Shown one piece after another: positions 1-15,600 of a stretch of 64,000 nucleotides of DNA. Below the pieces are notes generated by a model. It searched no databases. It was not told the DNA's origin and worked only from the letters and a program-made list of their open reading frames with translations. This DNA comes from Halictus rubicundus (lineage: Eukaryota > Arthropoda > Insecta > Hymenoptera > Halictidae). The DNA lies in NCBI RefSeq assembly GCF_050948215.1, contig NW_027488707.1:124001-188000 (forward strand), read 5' to 3'. Numbering within the stretch: position 1 is the first letter of the stretch; every line of letters starts with the position of its first letter. Made by a program: the position numbers and the translations under genes.

Positions 1-512
1 CTCTATCCTATCCTATCTTCTATCCTATCGTATCCTCTATCGTATCCTATCCTCTATCCTATCCAATCCCCTATCCTATCCTCTATCCTATCCTATCCTC
101 TATCCTATCCTATCCTCTATCCTATTCTATACTCCATCCTATCCTATCCTCTATCCTATCCTATCCTTGATCCTATATTATCCTCAATCCTATCCTATCC
201 TCTATCCTATCCTATTCTCTATGCTATCCTATCCTATATCCTATCCTATACTATCCTATCCTCTATCCTATCCTATCCTCTATCCTATCCTATCCTCTAT
301 CCTATCCTATCCTCTATCCTATCCTATCCTCTATCCTATCCAATCCTCTATCCTATCCTATCCTCTATCCTATCCTATCCTCTATCGTCTCCTATCCTCT
401 ATCCTATCCTATCCTCTATCCTATCCTATCCTCTATCCTATCCTATCCTCTATCCTATCCTATCCTCTCTCCTAACCTATCCTCTATCCTATCCTATCCT
501 CTATCCTATCCC

Positions 513-1773
513 ATACTGTATCTTATTCGATCCTCTATCCTATCCTATCCTCTATAATATCCTATCCCCTATCCTATCCTCTATTCGATCCTCTCCACTA
601 TAATATCGTATCCTCTATCCTATCCTATCCTCTATCCTATCCAATCCTATATCCTATACTCTATCCAATAATATCCGATATCCTATCCTATACTATCCTA
701 TCCTCTACCCTATCCTATCCTCGATCCTATATTATCCTCAATCCTAGCCTATCCTCTATCCTATCCTATTCTCTATCCTATCCTATCCTATATCCTATCC
801 TATACTATCCTATCCTCTATCCTATCCTATCCTCTATCCTATCCTATCCTCTATCCTATCCTATCCTCTATCCTATCCAATCCTCTATCCTATCCTATCC
901 TCGATCCTATCTTATCCCCAATCCTATCCTATCCTCTATCCTATCCTATTCTCTATCCTATCCTCTATCCTATCCTATCCTCTATCCTATCCTATCCTCT
1001 ATCCTAACCTATCCTCTATCCTAACCTATCCTCTATCCTATCCTATCCTCTATCCTATCCAATACTGTATCTTATCCGATCCTCTATCCTATCCTATCCT
1101 CTATAATATCCTATCCCCTATCCTATCCTCTATTCGATCCTCTCCACTATAATATCGTATCCTCTATCCTATCCTATCCTCTATCCTATCCAATCCCCTA
1201 TCCTATCCTCTATCCTATCCTATCCTCTATACTATCCTATCCTCGATCCTATATTATCCTCGATCCTATATTATCCTGAATCCTATCCTATCCTCTATCC
1301 TATCCTATTCTCTATCCTATCCTATCCTATATCCTATCCTATACTATCCTATTCTCTATCCTATCCTATCCTCTATCCTATCCTATCCTCTATCCTAACA
1401 TATTCTCTATCCTATCCTATCCTCTATCCTATCCCATACTGTATCTTATCCGATCCTCTATCCTATCCTATCTACTATAATATCCTATCCCCTATCCTAT
1501 CCTCTATTCGATCCTCTCCACTATAATATCGTATCCTCTATCCTATCCTATCCTCTATCCTATCCAATCCTATATCCTATACTCTATCCTATAATATCCG
1601 ATATCCTATCCTATACTATCCTATCCTCTATCCTATCCTATCCTCGATCCTATATTATCCTCAATCCTAGCCTATCCTCTATCCTATCCTATTCTCTATC
1701 CTATCCTATCCTATATCCTATCCTATCCTATACTATCCTATCCTCTATCCTATCCTATCCTCTATCCTATCCC
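513..1773 (+). repeat. 923-bp tandem pair within the satellite
   Basis: Rare variants recur exactly 923 bp apart: ATACTGTATCTTA at 513 and 1436, AATATCCGAT at 670 and 1593, CCTAGCC at 743 and 1666. This marks one higher-order unit with a second, probably partial, copy. The end is approximate. Confidence 0.75.
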
Positions 1774-3949
1774 ATACTGTATCTTCTCCGATCCTCTATC
1801 CTATCCTATCCTGTATAATATCCTATCCCCTATCCTATCCTCTATTCGATCCTCTCCACTATAATATCGTATCCTCTATCCTATCCTAACCTCTATCCTA
1901 TCCAATCCCCTATCCGATCCTCTATCCTATCCTATCTTCAATCCTATCCTATCCTCAATCCTATCCTATCCTCTATCCTATTCAATCCTATATCCTATAT
2001 TCTATCGTATCCTATCCTTTATCCTATCCTATCCTCTATCCTATCCTATCCTCTATCCTATCCTATCTTCTATCCTATCGTATACTCTATCCTATCCTAT
2101 CCTCTATCCTACCCTATTCTCTATCCTATCCTATCCTATATCCTATCCTATACTATCCTATCCTCTATCCTATCCTATCCTCTATCCTATCCTATCCTCT
2201 ATCCTATCCAAACCTTTATCCTATCCTACCTCGATCCTATCTTATCCCCAATCCTATCCTATCCTCTATCCTATCCTATTCTCTATCCTATCCTCTATCC
2301 TATCCTATCCTCTATCCTATCCTATCTTCTATCCTATCGTATCCTCTATCCTATCCTATCCTCTATCCTATAAACTATCCTCAATCCTATCCTCTATGCT
2401 ATCCTGTCCTCTTTTAAAATCGTATCCTCTATCCTATCCAATCCTCTATCCTATCCTATCCTCTATAATATCGTATCCTGTATCATATCCTATACTCTTT
2501 CCTATAATCTCATCTCTCCTATCCTATCCTCTATCCTATCCTATCCTCGATCCTACATTATCCTCAATCCTATCCTATCCTCTATCCTATCCTATTCTCC
2601 ATCCTATCCTATCCTATATCCTATCCTATACTATCCTATCCTCTATCCTATCCTATCCTCTATCCTATCCAATCCCCTATCCTATCCTCTATAATATCCA
2701 ATCACCTATCCTATCCTCTATTCAATCCTATACTCTATCCTATCCTATCCTCTACAATATCGTATCCTCTATCCTATCCAATCCTATATCCTATACTCTA
2801 TCCTATAATATCCTATATCCTATCCTATACTATCCTATCCTATATCCTATCCTATCCTCGATCCTATATTATCCTCAATCCTAGCCTATCCTCTATCCTA
2901 TCCTATTCTCTATCCTATCCTATCCTATATCCTATCCTATCCTCTATCCTATCCTATCCTCTATCCTATGCTATCCTCTATCCTATCCTATCCTATCCTC
3001 AATCCTACCCTATCCTCTATCCTATTCAATCCTATATCCTATACTCTATCGTATCCTATCCTTTATCATATCCTATCCTCTATCCTATCCTATCCTCTAT
3101 CCTATTCTATGTTCTATCCTATTTTATCCTCTATAATATCCTATCCTCTATCCTATAATCTATCCTCAATCCTATCCTCTATCCTATCCTATGCTCTATA
3201 ATATCGTGTCCTCTATCCTATCCTATCCTCTATCCTATCCTATCCTCTATCCTAACCCATCCTCTATCCTATCCTATCCTCTATCCTATCCTATCCTCTA
3301 TACTATCCTATCCTGTATCCTATCCTATCCTCTATCCTATCCTATCCTCTATCCTATCCTATCCTCTATCCTATCCTATCATCTATCGTCTCCTGTCCTC
3401 TATCCTATCCAATCCCCTATCCTATCCTCTATCTTATACTAGCCTCTATCCTATCCAATCCTCCGTCCTATCCTATCCTCTATAATATCGTATCCCTTAT
3501 CATATCCTATCCCCTTTCCTATAATATCATCTATCCTATCCTATTCTCTATCCTATCCTATCCTCTATTTTATCCTATCCTCTATCCTATCCTATCCTCT
3601 ATCCTATCCTATCATCTATCCTATCCTATCCTCAATCCTATACTATCCTCTATCCTATCCTATTCTCTATCCTATCCTATCCTATATCCTATCCTATACT
3701 ATACTATCCTATCCTCTATCCTATCCTATCCTCTATCCTATCCTATCCTCTATCCTATCCAATCCTCTATCCTATACTCTATCCTATCCTATCCTATATA
3801 CTATCCTATACTATCCTATTCTCTATCCTATCCTATCCCCTATCCTATCCTCTATTCTATTATCTCCACTATAATATCGTATCCTCTATCCTATCCTATC
3901 CTCTATCCTATCCAATCCCCTATCCGATCCTCTATCCTATCCTATCCTC

Positions 3950-6900
3950 AATCCTATCCTATCCTCAATCCTATCCTATCTTCTATCCTATCCTATTCTC
4001 TATCCTATCCTATCCTATATCATATCTTATACTATCCTATCCTCTATCCTATCCTAACCTCTATCCTATCCTACCTCGATCCTATCTTATCCCCAATCCT
4101 ATCCTATCCTCTATCCTATCCTATTCTCTATCCTATCCTCTATCCTATCCTATCCTCTATCCTATCCTATCCTGTCCTCTATCCTATCCTATCGTCAATC
4201 CTATCCTATCCTCTATCCTATCCTATCCTCTATCCTGTCCTATCCTCTATCCTATCCAGCCTCTATCCTATCCAATACTGTATCTTATCCGATCCTCTAT
4301 CCTATCCTATCCTCTATAATATCCTATCCCCTATCCTATCCTCTATTCGATCCTCTCCACTATAATATCGTATCCTCTATCCTATCCTATCCTCTATCCT
4401 ATCCAATCCCCTATCCGATCATCTATCCTATCCTATCCTCAATCCTATCCTATCCTCTATCCTATCCTATCCTCTATTTTATCCTATCCTCTATAATATC
4501 GTATCCCTTATCCTATCCTATCCTCTATCCTATCCAATCCTCTATCCTATACTCTATCCTATCCTATCCTCTATCCTATTCAATCCTATATCCTATCCTC
4601 TATCCTATCCTATCCTCTATCGTCTCCTGTCCTCTATCCTATCCAATCCCGTATCCTATCCTCTATCCTATCCTATTCTCTATCCTATCCTATCCTCTAT
4701 CCTATCCAATCCCCTATCCGATCATCTATCCTATCCTATCCTCAATCCTATCCTATCCTCTATCCTATCCTATCCTCTATTTTATCCTATCCTCTATAAT
4801 ATCGTATCCCTTATCCTATCCTATCCTCTATCCTATCCAATCCTCTATCCTATACTCTATCCTATCCTATCCTCAATCCTATCCTATCCTCAATCCTATA
4901 CTATCCTCTATCCTATCCTATTCTCTATCCTATCCTATCCTATATCCTATCCTATACTATACTATCCTATCCTCTATCCTATCCTATCCTCTATCCTATC
5001 CTATCCTCTATCCTATCCAATCCTCTATCCTATACTCTATCCTATCCTATCCTATATACTATCCTATACTATCCTATTCTCTATCCTATCCTATCCCCTA
5101 TCCTATCCTCTATTCTATTATCTCCACTATAATATCGTATCCTCTATCCTATCCTATCCTCTATCCTATCCAATCCCCTATCCGATCCTCTATCCTATCC
5201 TATCCTCAATCCTATCCTATCCTCAATCCTATCCTATCTTCTATCCTATCCTATCCTCTATCCTATCCAATTCCCTATCCGATCCTCTATCCTATCCAAT
5301 CCTCTATCCTATACTCTATCCTATCCTATCCTATATACTATCCTATACTATCCTATCCTCTATCCTATCCTATCCCCTACCCTATCCTCTATTCGATCCT
5401 CTCCACTATAATATCGTATCCTCTATCCTATCCTATCCTCTATCCTATCCAAACCTCTATCCTATCCTACCTCGATCCTATCTTATCCCCAATCCTATAT
5501 TATCCTCAATCCTATCCTATCCTCTACCCTATCCTATTCTCTATCCTATCCTATCCTATATCCTATCCTATACTATCCTATCCTCTATTCTATCCTATCC
5601 TCTATCCTATCCTATTCTCTATCCTATCCTGTATCCTATCCTATCCTCTATCCTATCCTATCCTGTCCTCTATCCTATCCTATCGTCAATCCTATCCTAT
5701 CCTCTATCCTATCCTATCCTCTATCCTGTCCTATCCTCTATCCTATCCAGCCTCTATCCTATCCAATACTGTATCTTATCCGATCCTCTATCCTATCCTA
5801 TCCTCTATAATATCCTATCCCCTATCCTATCCTCTATTCGATCCTCTCCACTATAATATCGTATCCTCTATCCTATCCTATCCTCTATCCTATCCAATCC
5901 CCTATCCGATCATCTATCCTATCCTATCCTCAATCCTATCCTATCCTCTATCCTATCCTATCCTCTATTTTATCCTATCCTCTATAATATCGTATCCCTT
6001 ATCCTATCCTATCCTCTATCCTATCCAATCCTCTATCCTATACTCTATCCTATCCTATCCTCTATCCTATTCAATCCTATATCCTATCCTCTATCCTATC
6101 CTATCCTCTATCGTCTCCTGTCCTCTATCCTATCCAATCCCGTATCCTATCCTCTATCCTATCCTATTCTCTATCCTATCCTATCCTCTATCCTATCCAA
6201 TCCCCTATCCGATCATCTATCCTATCCTATCCTCAATCCTATCCTATCCTCTATCCTATCCTATCCTCTATTTTATCCTATCCTCTATAATATCGTATCC
6301 CTTATCCTATCCTATCCTCTATCCTATCCAATCCTCTATCCTATACTCTATCCTATCCTATCCTCAATCCTATCCTATCCTCAATCCTATACTATCCTCT
6401 ATCCTATCCTATTCTCTATCCTATCCTATCCTATATCCTATCCTATACTATACTATCCTATCCTCTATCCTATCCTATCCTCTATCCTATCCTATCCTCT
6501 ATCCTATCCAATCCTCTATCCTATACTCTATCCTATCCTATCCTATATACTATCCTATACTATCCTATTCTCTATCCTATCCTATCCCCTATCCTATCCT
6601 CTATTCTATTATCTCCACTATAATATCGTATCCTCTATCCTATCCTATCCTCTATCCTATCCAATCCCCTATCCGATCCTCTATCCTATCCTATCCTCAA
6701 TCCTATCCTATCCTCAATCCTATCCTATCTTCTATCCTATCCTATCCTCTATCCTATCCAATTCCCTATCCGATCCTCTATCCTATCCAATCCTCTATCC
6801 TATACTCTATCCTATCCTATCCTATATACTATCCTATACTATCCTATCCTCTATCCTATCCTATCCCCTACCCTATCCTCTATTCGATCCTCTCCACTAT

Positions 6901-9900
6901 AATATCGTATCCTCTATCCTATCCTATCCTCTATCCTATCCAAACCTCTATCCTATCCTACCTCGATCCTATCTTATCCCCAATCCTATATTATCCTCAA
7001 TCCTATCCTATCCTCTACCCTATCCTATTCTCTATCCTATCCTATCCTATATCCTATCCTATACTATCCTATCCTCTATTCTATCCTATCCTCTATCCTA
7101 TCCTATTCTCTATCCTATCCTGTATCCTATCCTATCCTCTATCCTATCCTATCCTCTATCCTATCCTATCCTCTATCCTATCCTATCCTCGATCCTATAT
7201 TATCCTCAATCCTATCCTATCCTCTATCCTATCCTATTCTCTATCCTATCCTATCCTATATCCTATCCTATACTATCCTATCCTCTATCCTATCCTATCC
7301 TCTACCCTATCCTATCCTCTATCCTATCCTATCCTCTATCCTATCCTATCCTCTATCCAATCCTATCATCTATCCTATCCTATCCTCTAACCTATCCTAT
7401 CCTCTATCCTATCCTATCCTCTATCCTATCCAATCCTGTATCTTATCCGATCCTCTAACCTATCCTATCCTCTATAATATCCTATCCCCTATCCTATCCT
7501 CTATTTGATCCTCTCCACTGTAATATCGTATCCTCTATCCTATCCTGTCCTCTATCCTATAATATCATCCATCCTATCATATTCTATATCCTACCCTATA
7601 CTATCCTCTATCGTATCCTATCCTCTATCCTATTCAATCCTATATCCTATCCTCTATCCTATCCTATCCTCTATCCTATCCTATCCTCTATCGTCTCCTG
7701 TCCTCTATCCTATCCAATCCCCTATCCTATCCTCTATCCTATCCTATTCTCTATCCTATCCTATCCTATATCCTATCCTATACTATCCTATCCTCTATCC
7801 TATCCTATCCTCTATCCTATCCTATTCTCTATCCTATCCTGTATCCTATCCTATCCTCTATCCTATCCTATCCTCTATCCTATCCTATCCTCTATCCTAT
7901 CCTATCCTCTATCGTCTCCTGTCCTCTATCCTATCCTATCCTCTATCCTATTCTATACTCCATCCTATCCTATCCGCTATCCTATCCTATCCTCTATCCT
8001 ATCCAATCCCCGATCCTATCCTCTATAATATCCAATCACCTATCCTAGCCTCTATTCAATCCTATACTCTATCCTATCCTATCCTCTTTCCTATCCTATC
8101 CTCTATCCTATCCAAACCTCTATCCTATCCAATCCCCTATCCTATCCTCTATCTCATCCTATCCTCTATCCTATCCTATCCTCTATCCTATCCTATCCCC
8201 TACCCTATCCTCTATTCGATCCTCTCCACTATAATATCGTATCCTCTATCCTATCCTATCCTCTATCCTATCCAAACCTCTATCCTATCCTACCTCGATA
8301 CTATCTTATCCCCAATCCTATATTATCCTCAATCCTATCCTATCCTCTACCCTATCCTATTCTCTATCCTATCCTATCCTATATCCTATCCTATACTATC
8401 CTATCCTCTATCCTATCCTATCCTCTATCCTATCCTATTCTCTATCCTATCCTGTATCCTATCCTATCCTCTATCCTATCCTATCCTCTATCCTATCCTA
8501 TCCTCTATCCTATCCTATCCTCGATCCTATATTATCCTCAATCCTATCCTATCCTCTATCCTATCCTATTCTCTATCCTATCCTATCCTATATCCTATCC
8601 TATACTATCCTATCCTCTATCCTATCCTATCCTCTATCCTATCCTATCCTCTATCCTATCCTATCCTCTATCCTATCCTATCCTCTATCCTATCCTATCC
8701 TCTATCCTATCCTATCCTCTATCCTATCCTATCCTCTATCCTATCCTATCCTCTATCCTATCCTATCCTCTATCCTATCCTATCCTCTATCCTATCCTAT
8801 CCTCTATCCTATCCTATCCTCTATCCTATCCTATCCTCTATCCTATCCTATCCTCTATCCTATCCTATCCTCTATCCTATCCTATCCTCTATCCTATCCT
8901 ATCCTCTATCCTATCCTATCCTCTATCCTATCCTATCCTCTATCCTATCCTATCCTCTATCCTATCCAATCCTGTATCTTATCCGATCCTCTAACCTATC
9001 CTATCCTCTATAATATCCTATCCCCTATCCTATCCTCTATTTGATCCTCTCCACTGTAATATCGTATCCTCTATCCTATCCTGTCCTCTATCCTATAATA
9101 TCATCCATCCTATAATATTCTATATCCTACCCTATACTATCCTCTATCGTATCCTATCCTCTATCCTATTCAATCCTATATCCTATCCTCTATCCTATCC
9201 TATCCTCTATCGTCTCCTGTCCTCTATCCTATCCAATCCCCTATCCTATCCTCTATCCTATCCTATTCTCTATCCTATCCTATCCTATATCCTATCCTAT
9301 ACTATCCTATCCTCTATCCTATCCTATCCTCTATCCTATCCTATTCTCTATCCTATCCTGTATCCTATCCTATCCTATCCTCTATCCTATCCTATCCTCT
9401 ATCCTATCCTATCCTCTATCCTATCCTATCCTCTATCGTCTCCTGTCCTCTATCCTATCCTATCCTCTATCCTATTATATACTCCATCCTATCCTATCCG
9501 CTATCCTATCCTATCCTCTATCCTATCCAATCCCCGATCCTATCCTCTATAATATCCAATCACCTATCCTATCCTCTATTCAATCCTATACTCTATCCTA
9601 TCCTATCCTCTACAATATCGTATCCGCTATCCTATCCTATCCTCTATCCTATCCAATCCTATATCCTATACTCTATCCTATCCTATCCTCTATCCTATCC
9701 TATCCTCGATCCTATATTATCCTCAATCCTATCCTATCCTCTATCCTATCCTATTCTCTATCCTATCCTATCCTATATCCTATCCTATACTATCCTATCC
9801 TCTATCCTATCCTATCCTCTTTCCTATCCTATCCTCTATCCTATCCAAACCTCTATCCTATCCTACCTCGATCCTATCTTATCCCCAATCCTATCCTATC

Positions 9901-12645
9901 CTCTATCCTATCCTATTCTCTATCCAATCCTCTATCCTATCCTATCCTCTATCCTATCCTATCCTCTATCCTATCCTGTCCTCTATCCTATCCTACCCTC
10001 AATCCTATCCTATCCTCTAGCCTACCCTGTCCTCTATCCTATCCTATCCTCAATCCTATCCTATCCTCTATCCTATCCTATCCTCTATCCTATCCTATCC
10101 TCTATCATATCCTATTCCCTATCCTATCCACTATCCTATCGTATCATCTATCCCATCCAATCCTCTATCCTATCCGATCCTCTATCCTATCCGATCCTCT
10201 ATCCTATCCTATCCTCTATAATACAGTATCCTCTATTATATCCTATCCTCCTTCCTATAATATCATCTATCCAATCCTATTCTCTATCCTATCCTATCCC
10301 CTATCCTATCCTATCCTCTATCCTACCCTATCCTCTATCCTATCCTACCTCGATCCTATCTTATCCCCAATCCTATCCTATCCTCTATCCTATCCTATTC
10401 TCTATCCTATCCTCTATCCTATCCTATCCTGTCCTCTATCCTATCCTATCCTCAATCCTATCCTATCCTCTATCCTATCCTATCCTCTATCCTATCCTAT
10501 CCTCTATCCTATCCAGCCTCTATCCTATCCAATACTGTATCTTATCCGATCCTCTATCCTATCCTATCCTCTATAATATCCTATCCCCTATCCTACCCTC
10601 TATTCGATCCTCTCCACTATAATATCGTATCCTCTATCCTATCCTATCCTCTATCCTATCCAATCCCCTATCCGATCATCTATCCTATCCTATCCTCAAT
10701 CCTATCCTATCCTCTATAATATCGTGTCCTCTATCCTATCCTATCCTCTATCCTATCCCATCCTCTATCCTATCCTATCCTCTCCTCAATAATATCCTAT
10801 CCCCTATCCTATCCTCTATACTATCCTATCCCCTATCCTATCCTCTATTCGATCCTCTCCACTATAATATCGTATCCTCTATCCTATCCTATCCTCTATC
10901 CTATCCAATCCCCTATCCGATCCTCTATCCTATCCTATCCTCAATCCTATCCTATCCTCAATCCTATTCTATCCTCTATCCTATTCAATCCTATATCCTA
11001 TATTCTATCGTATTCTATCCTTTATCCTACCCTATCCTCTATCCTATCCTATATTCTATTCTATCCTATCTTCTATCCTATCGTATCGTCTATCGTATCC
11101 TATCCTCTATCCTATAATCTATCCTCAATCCTATCCTCTATACTATCCTATCCTCTATCCTATCCTATCCTCTATCCTATCCTATCCTCTATCCTATCCT
11201 GTCCTCTATCCTATCCTATCCTCAATCCTATCCTATCCTCTATCGTATCCTATCCTCTATCCTATCCTATCCTCTATCCTATCCTATCCTCTATCCTATC
11301 CAATACTGTATCTTATCAGATCCTCTAGCCTATCCTATCCTCTGTAATATCCTATCCCCTATCCTATCCTCTATTCGATCCTCTCCACTATAATATCGTA
11401 TCCTCTATCCTATCCTATCCTCTATCCTATCGTATCCTCCATCCTATCCTATTCTCTGCCCTGTCCTATTGTCTATCCTATCCACTATCCTATCGTATAA
11501 TCTAACCTATCCAATCCTCTATCCTATCCGATCCTCTATCCTATCCTATCCTCTATCCTATCCTCTATCCTATCCTATCCTCTATCCTATCCTATCCTCT
11601 ATCCTATCCTGTCCTCTATTCTATCCTATCCTCTAGCCCATCCTATTCTCTATCCAATCCTACCCTATCCTCTATCGTATCCTCTTCTGTATCCTATCCA
11701 ATCCTATATCGTATCCTCTATCCTATCCTATCCTCTATCCTATCCTATCCTATCCTCTATCCTATCCAATCCTATATCGTATCCTCTATCCTATCCTATC
11801 CTCTATCCTATCCTATCCTATCCTCTATCCTATCCTCTATCCTATCATCTATCCTATCCTATCCTCCATCCTATCCTATCCTCTATCCTATCCGATCCTC
11901 TATTCTATACTATCCTCTATAATATCGTATCCTCTATCATATCCTATCCTCTATCCTATCCTATCCTCTATCCTATCCTATCCTCTATCCTATCCTATCC
12001 TCTATCCTATCCTCTCCTCAATAATATCCTATCCCCTATCCTATCCTCTATACTATCCTATCCCCTATCCTATCCTCTATTCGATCCTCTCCACTATAAT
12101 ATCGTATCCTCTATCCTATCCTATCGTCTATCCTATCCAATCCCCTATCCGATCCTCTATCCTATCCTATCCTCAATCCTATCCTATCCTCAATCCTATC
12201 CTATCCTCTATCCTATTCAATCCTATATCCTATATTCTATCGTATTCTATCCTTTATCCTATCCTATCCTCTATCCTATCCTATATTCTATCCTATCCTA
12301 TCTTCTATCCTATCGTATCCTCTATCGTATCCTATCCTCTATCCTATAATCTATCCTCAATCCTATCCTCTATACTATCCTGTCCTCTTTTAAAATCGTA
12401 TCATCTATCCTATCCAATCCTCTATCCTATCCAATCCTCTATCCTATCCTATCCTCTATAATATCGTATCCTGTATCATATCCTATACTCTTTCCTATAA
12501 TCTCATCTATCCTATCCTATCCTCTATCGTCTCCTATCCTCTATCCTATCCTATCCTCTATCCTATCCTATCCTCTATCCTATCCTATCCTCTATCCTAT
12601 CCTATCCTCTATCCTATCCTATCCTCTATCCTATCCTGTCCTCTA
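3950..12645 (+). repeat. Macro-repeat, copy 1 (about 8.7 kb)
   Basis: Ordered rare variants match copy 2 at constant offsets: 8,694 bp (markers 4021 and 4260), then 8,902 bp (5751, 7505), then 8,885 bp (8971, 10021), then 9,661 bp (10106, 10517, 11633, 12388). Each step is one indel between copies. Internally there is a tandem pair of about 1.49 kb (marker CCAGC at 4260 and 5751) and a 1,536-bp repeat (marker CCTGTATCTT at 7435 and 8971). Edges are accurate to some tens of bases. Confidence 0.85.
8608..8966 (+). repeat. Homogeneous 17-bp run (about 21 units)
   Basis: An uninterrupted run of the consensus unit inside macro-repeat copy 1. Its partner is the run at about 17510-17851, which is exactly one unit (17 bp) shorter. 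Confidence 0.85.
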
Positions 12646-15600
12646 TCCTATCCTATCCTCAATCCTATCCTATCTTCTATCCTATCCTATTCTCTATCCT
12701 ATCCTATCCTATATCATATCTTATACTATCCTATCCTCTATCCTATCCTAACCTCTATCCTATCCTACCTCGATCCTATCTTATCCCCAATCCTATCCTA
12801 TCCTCTATCCTATCCTATTCTCTATCCTATCCTCTATCCTATCCTATCCTCTATCCTATCCTATCCTGTCCTCTATCCTATCCTATCGTCAATCCTATCC
12901 TATCCTCTATCCTATCCTATCCTCTATCCTGTCCTATCCTCTATCCTATCCAGCCTCTATCCTATCCAATACTGTATCTTATCCGATCCTCTATCCTATC
13001 CTATCCTCTATAATATCCTATCCCCTATCCTATCCTCTATTCGATCCTCTCCACTATAATATCGTATCCTCTATCCTATCCTATCCTCTATCCTATCCAA
13101 TCCCCTATCCGATCATCTATCCTATCCTATCCTCAATCCTATCCTATCCTCTATCCTATCCTATCCTCTATTTTATCCTATCCTCTATAATATCGTATCC
13201 CTTATCCTATCCTATCCTCTATCCTATCCAATCCTCTATCCTATACTCTATCCTATCCTATCCTCTATCCTATTCAATCCTATATCCTATCCTCTATCCT
13301 ATCCTATCCTCTATCGTCTCCTGTCCTCTATCCTATCCAATCCCGTATCCTATCCTCTATCCTATCCTATTCTCTATCCTATCCTATCCTCTATCCTATC
13401 CAATCCCCTATCCGATCATCTATCCTATCCTATCCTCAATCCTATCCTATCCTCTATCCTATCCTATCCTCTATTTTATCCTATCCTCTATAATATCGTA
13501 TCCCTTATCCTATCCTATCCTCTATCCTATCCAATCCTCTATCCTATACTCTATCCTATCCTATCCTCAATCCTATCCTATCCTCAATCCTATACTATCC
13601 TCTATCCTATCCTATTCTCTATCCTATCCTATCCTATATCCTATCCTATACTATACTATCCTATCCTCTATCCTATCCTATCCTCTATCCTATCCTATCC
13701 TCTATCCTATCCAATCCTCTATCCTATACTCTATCCTATCCTATCCTATATACTATCCTATACTATCCTATTCTCTATCCTATCCTATCCCCTATCCTAT
13801 CCTCTATTCTATTATCTCCACTATAATATCGTATCCTCTATCCTATCCTATCCTCTATCCTATCCAATCCCCTATCCGATCCTCTATCCTATCCTATCCT
13901 CAATCCTATCCTATCCTCAATCCTATCCTATCTTCTATCCTATCCTATCCTCTATCCTATCCAATTCCCTATCCGATCCTCTATCCTATCCAATCCTCTA
14001 TCCTATACTCTATCCTATCCTATCCTATATACTATCCTATACTATCCTATCCTCTATCCTATCCTATCCCCTACCCTATCCTCTATTCGATCCTCTCCAC
14101 TATAATATCGTATCCTCTATCCTATCCTATCCTCTATCCTATCCAAACCTCTATCCTATCCTACCTCGATCCTATCTTATCCCCAATCCTATATTATCCT
14201 CAATCCTATCCTATCCTCTACCCTATCCTATTCTCTATCCTATCCTATCCTATATCCTATCCTATACTATCCTATCCTCTATTCTATCCTATCCTCTATC
14301 CTATCCTATTCTCTATCCTATCCTGTATCCTATCCTATCCTCTATCCTATCCTATCCTCAATCCTATCCTATCTTATATCCTATCCTATTCTCTATCCTA
14401 TCCTATCCTATATCATATCTTATACTATCCTATCCTCTATCCTATCCTAACCTCTATCCTATCCTACCTCGATCCTATCTTATCCCCAATCCTATCCTAT
14501 CCTCTATCCTATCCTATTCTCTATCCTATCCTCTATCCTATCCTATCCTCTATCCTATCCTATCCTGTCCTCTATCCTATCCTATCGTCAATCCTATCCT
14601 ATCCTCTATCCTATCCTATCCTCTATCCTGTCCTATCCTCTATCCTATCCAGCCTCTATCCTATCCAATACTGTATCTTATCCGATCCTCTATCCTATCC
14701 TATCCTCTATAATATCCTATCCCCTATCCTATCCTCTATTCGATCCTCTCCACTATAATATCGTATCCTCTATCCTATCCTATCCTCTATCCTATCCAAT
14801 CCCCTATCCGATCATCTATCCTATCCTATCCTCAATCCTATCCTATCCTCTATCCTATCCTATCCTCTATTTTATCCTATCCTCTATAATATCGTATCCC
14901 TTATCCTATCCTATCCTCTATCCTATCCAATCCTCTATCCTATACTCTATCCTATCCTATCCTCTATCCTATTCAATCCTATATCCTATCCTCTATCCTA
15001 TCCTATCCTCTATCGTCTCCTGTCCTCTATCCTATCCAATCCCGTATCCTATCCTCTATCCTATCCTATTCTCTATCCTATCCTATCCTCTATCCTATCC
15101 AATCCCCTATCCGATCATCTATCCTATCCTATCCTCAATCCTATCCTATCCTCTATCCTATCCTATCCTCTATTTTATCCTATCCTCTATAATATCGTAT
15201 CCCTTATCCTATCCTATCCTCTATCCTATCCAATCCTCTATCCTATACTCTATCCTATCCTATCCTCAATCCTATCCTATCCTCAATCCTATACTATCCT
15301 CTATCCTATCCTATTCTCTATCCTATCCTATCCTATATCCTATCCTATACTATACTATCCTATCCTCTATCCTATCCTATCCTCTATCCTATCCTATCCT
15401 CTATCCTATCCAATCCTCTATCCTATACTCTATCCTATCCTATCCTATATACTATCCTATACTATCCTATTCTCTATCCTATCCTATCCCCTATCCTATC
15501 CTCTATTCTATTATCTCCACTATAATATCGTATCCTCTATCCTATCCTATCCTCTATCCTATCCAATCCCCTATCCGATCCTCTATCCTATCCTATCCTC

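Noticed and set aside
7505..9013. 502-codon forward frame with a near-identical 490-codon partner at 16407-17879
   Set aside because: The similarity reflects the macro-repeat duplication, not a gene family; the length difference traces to one 17-bp unit and the resulting frame change.
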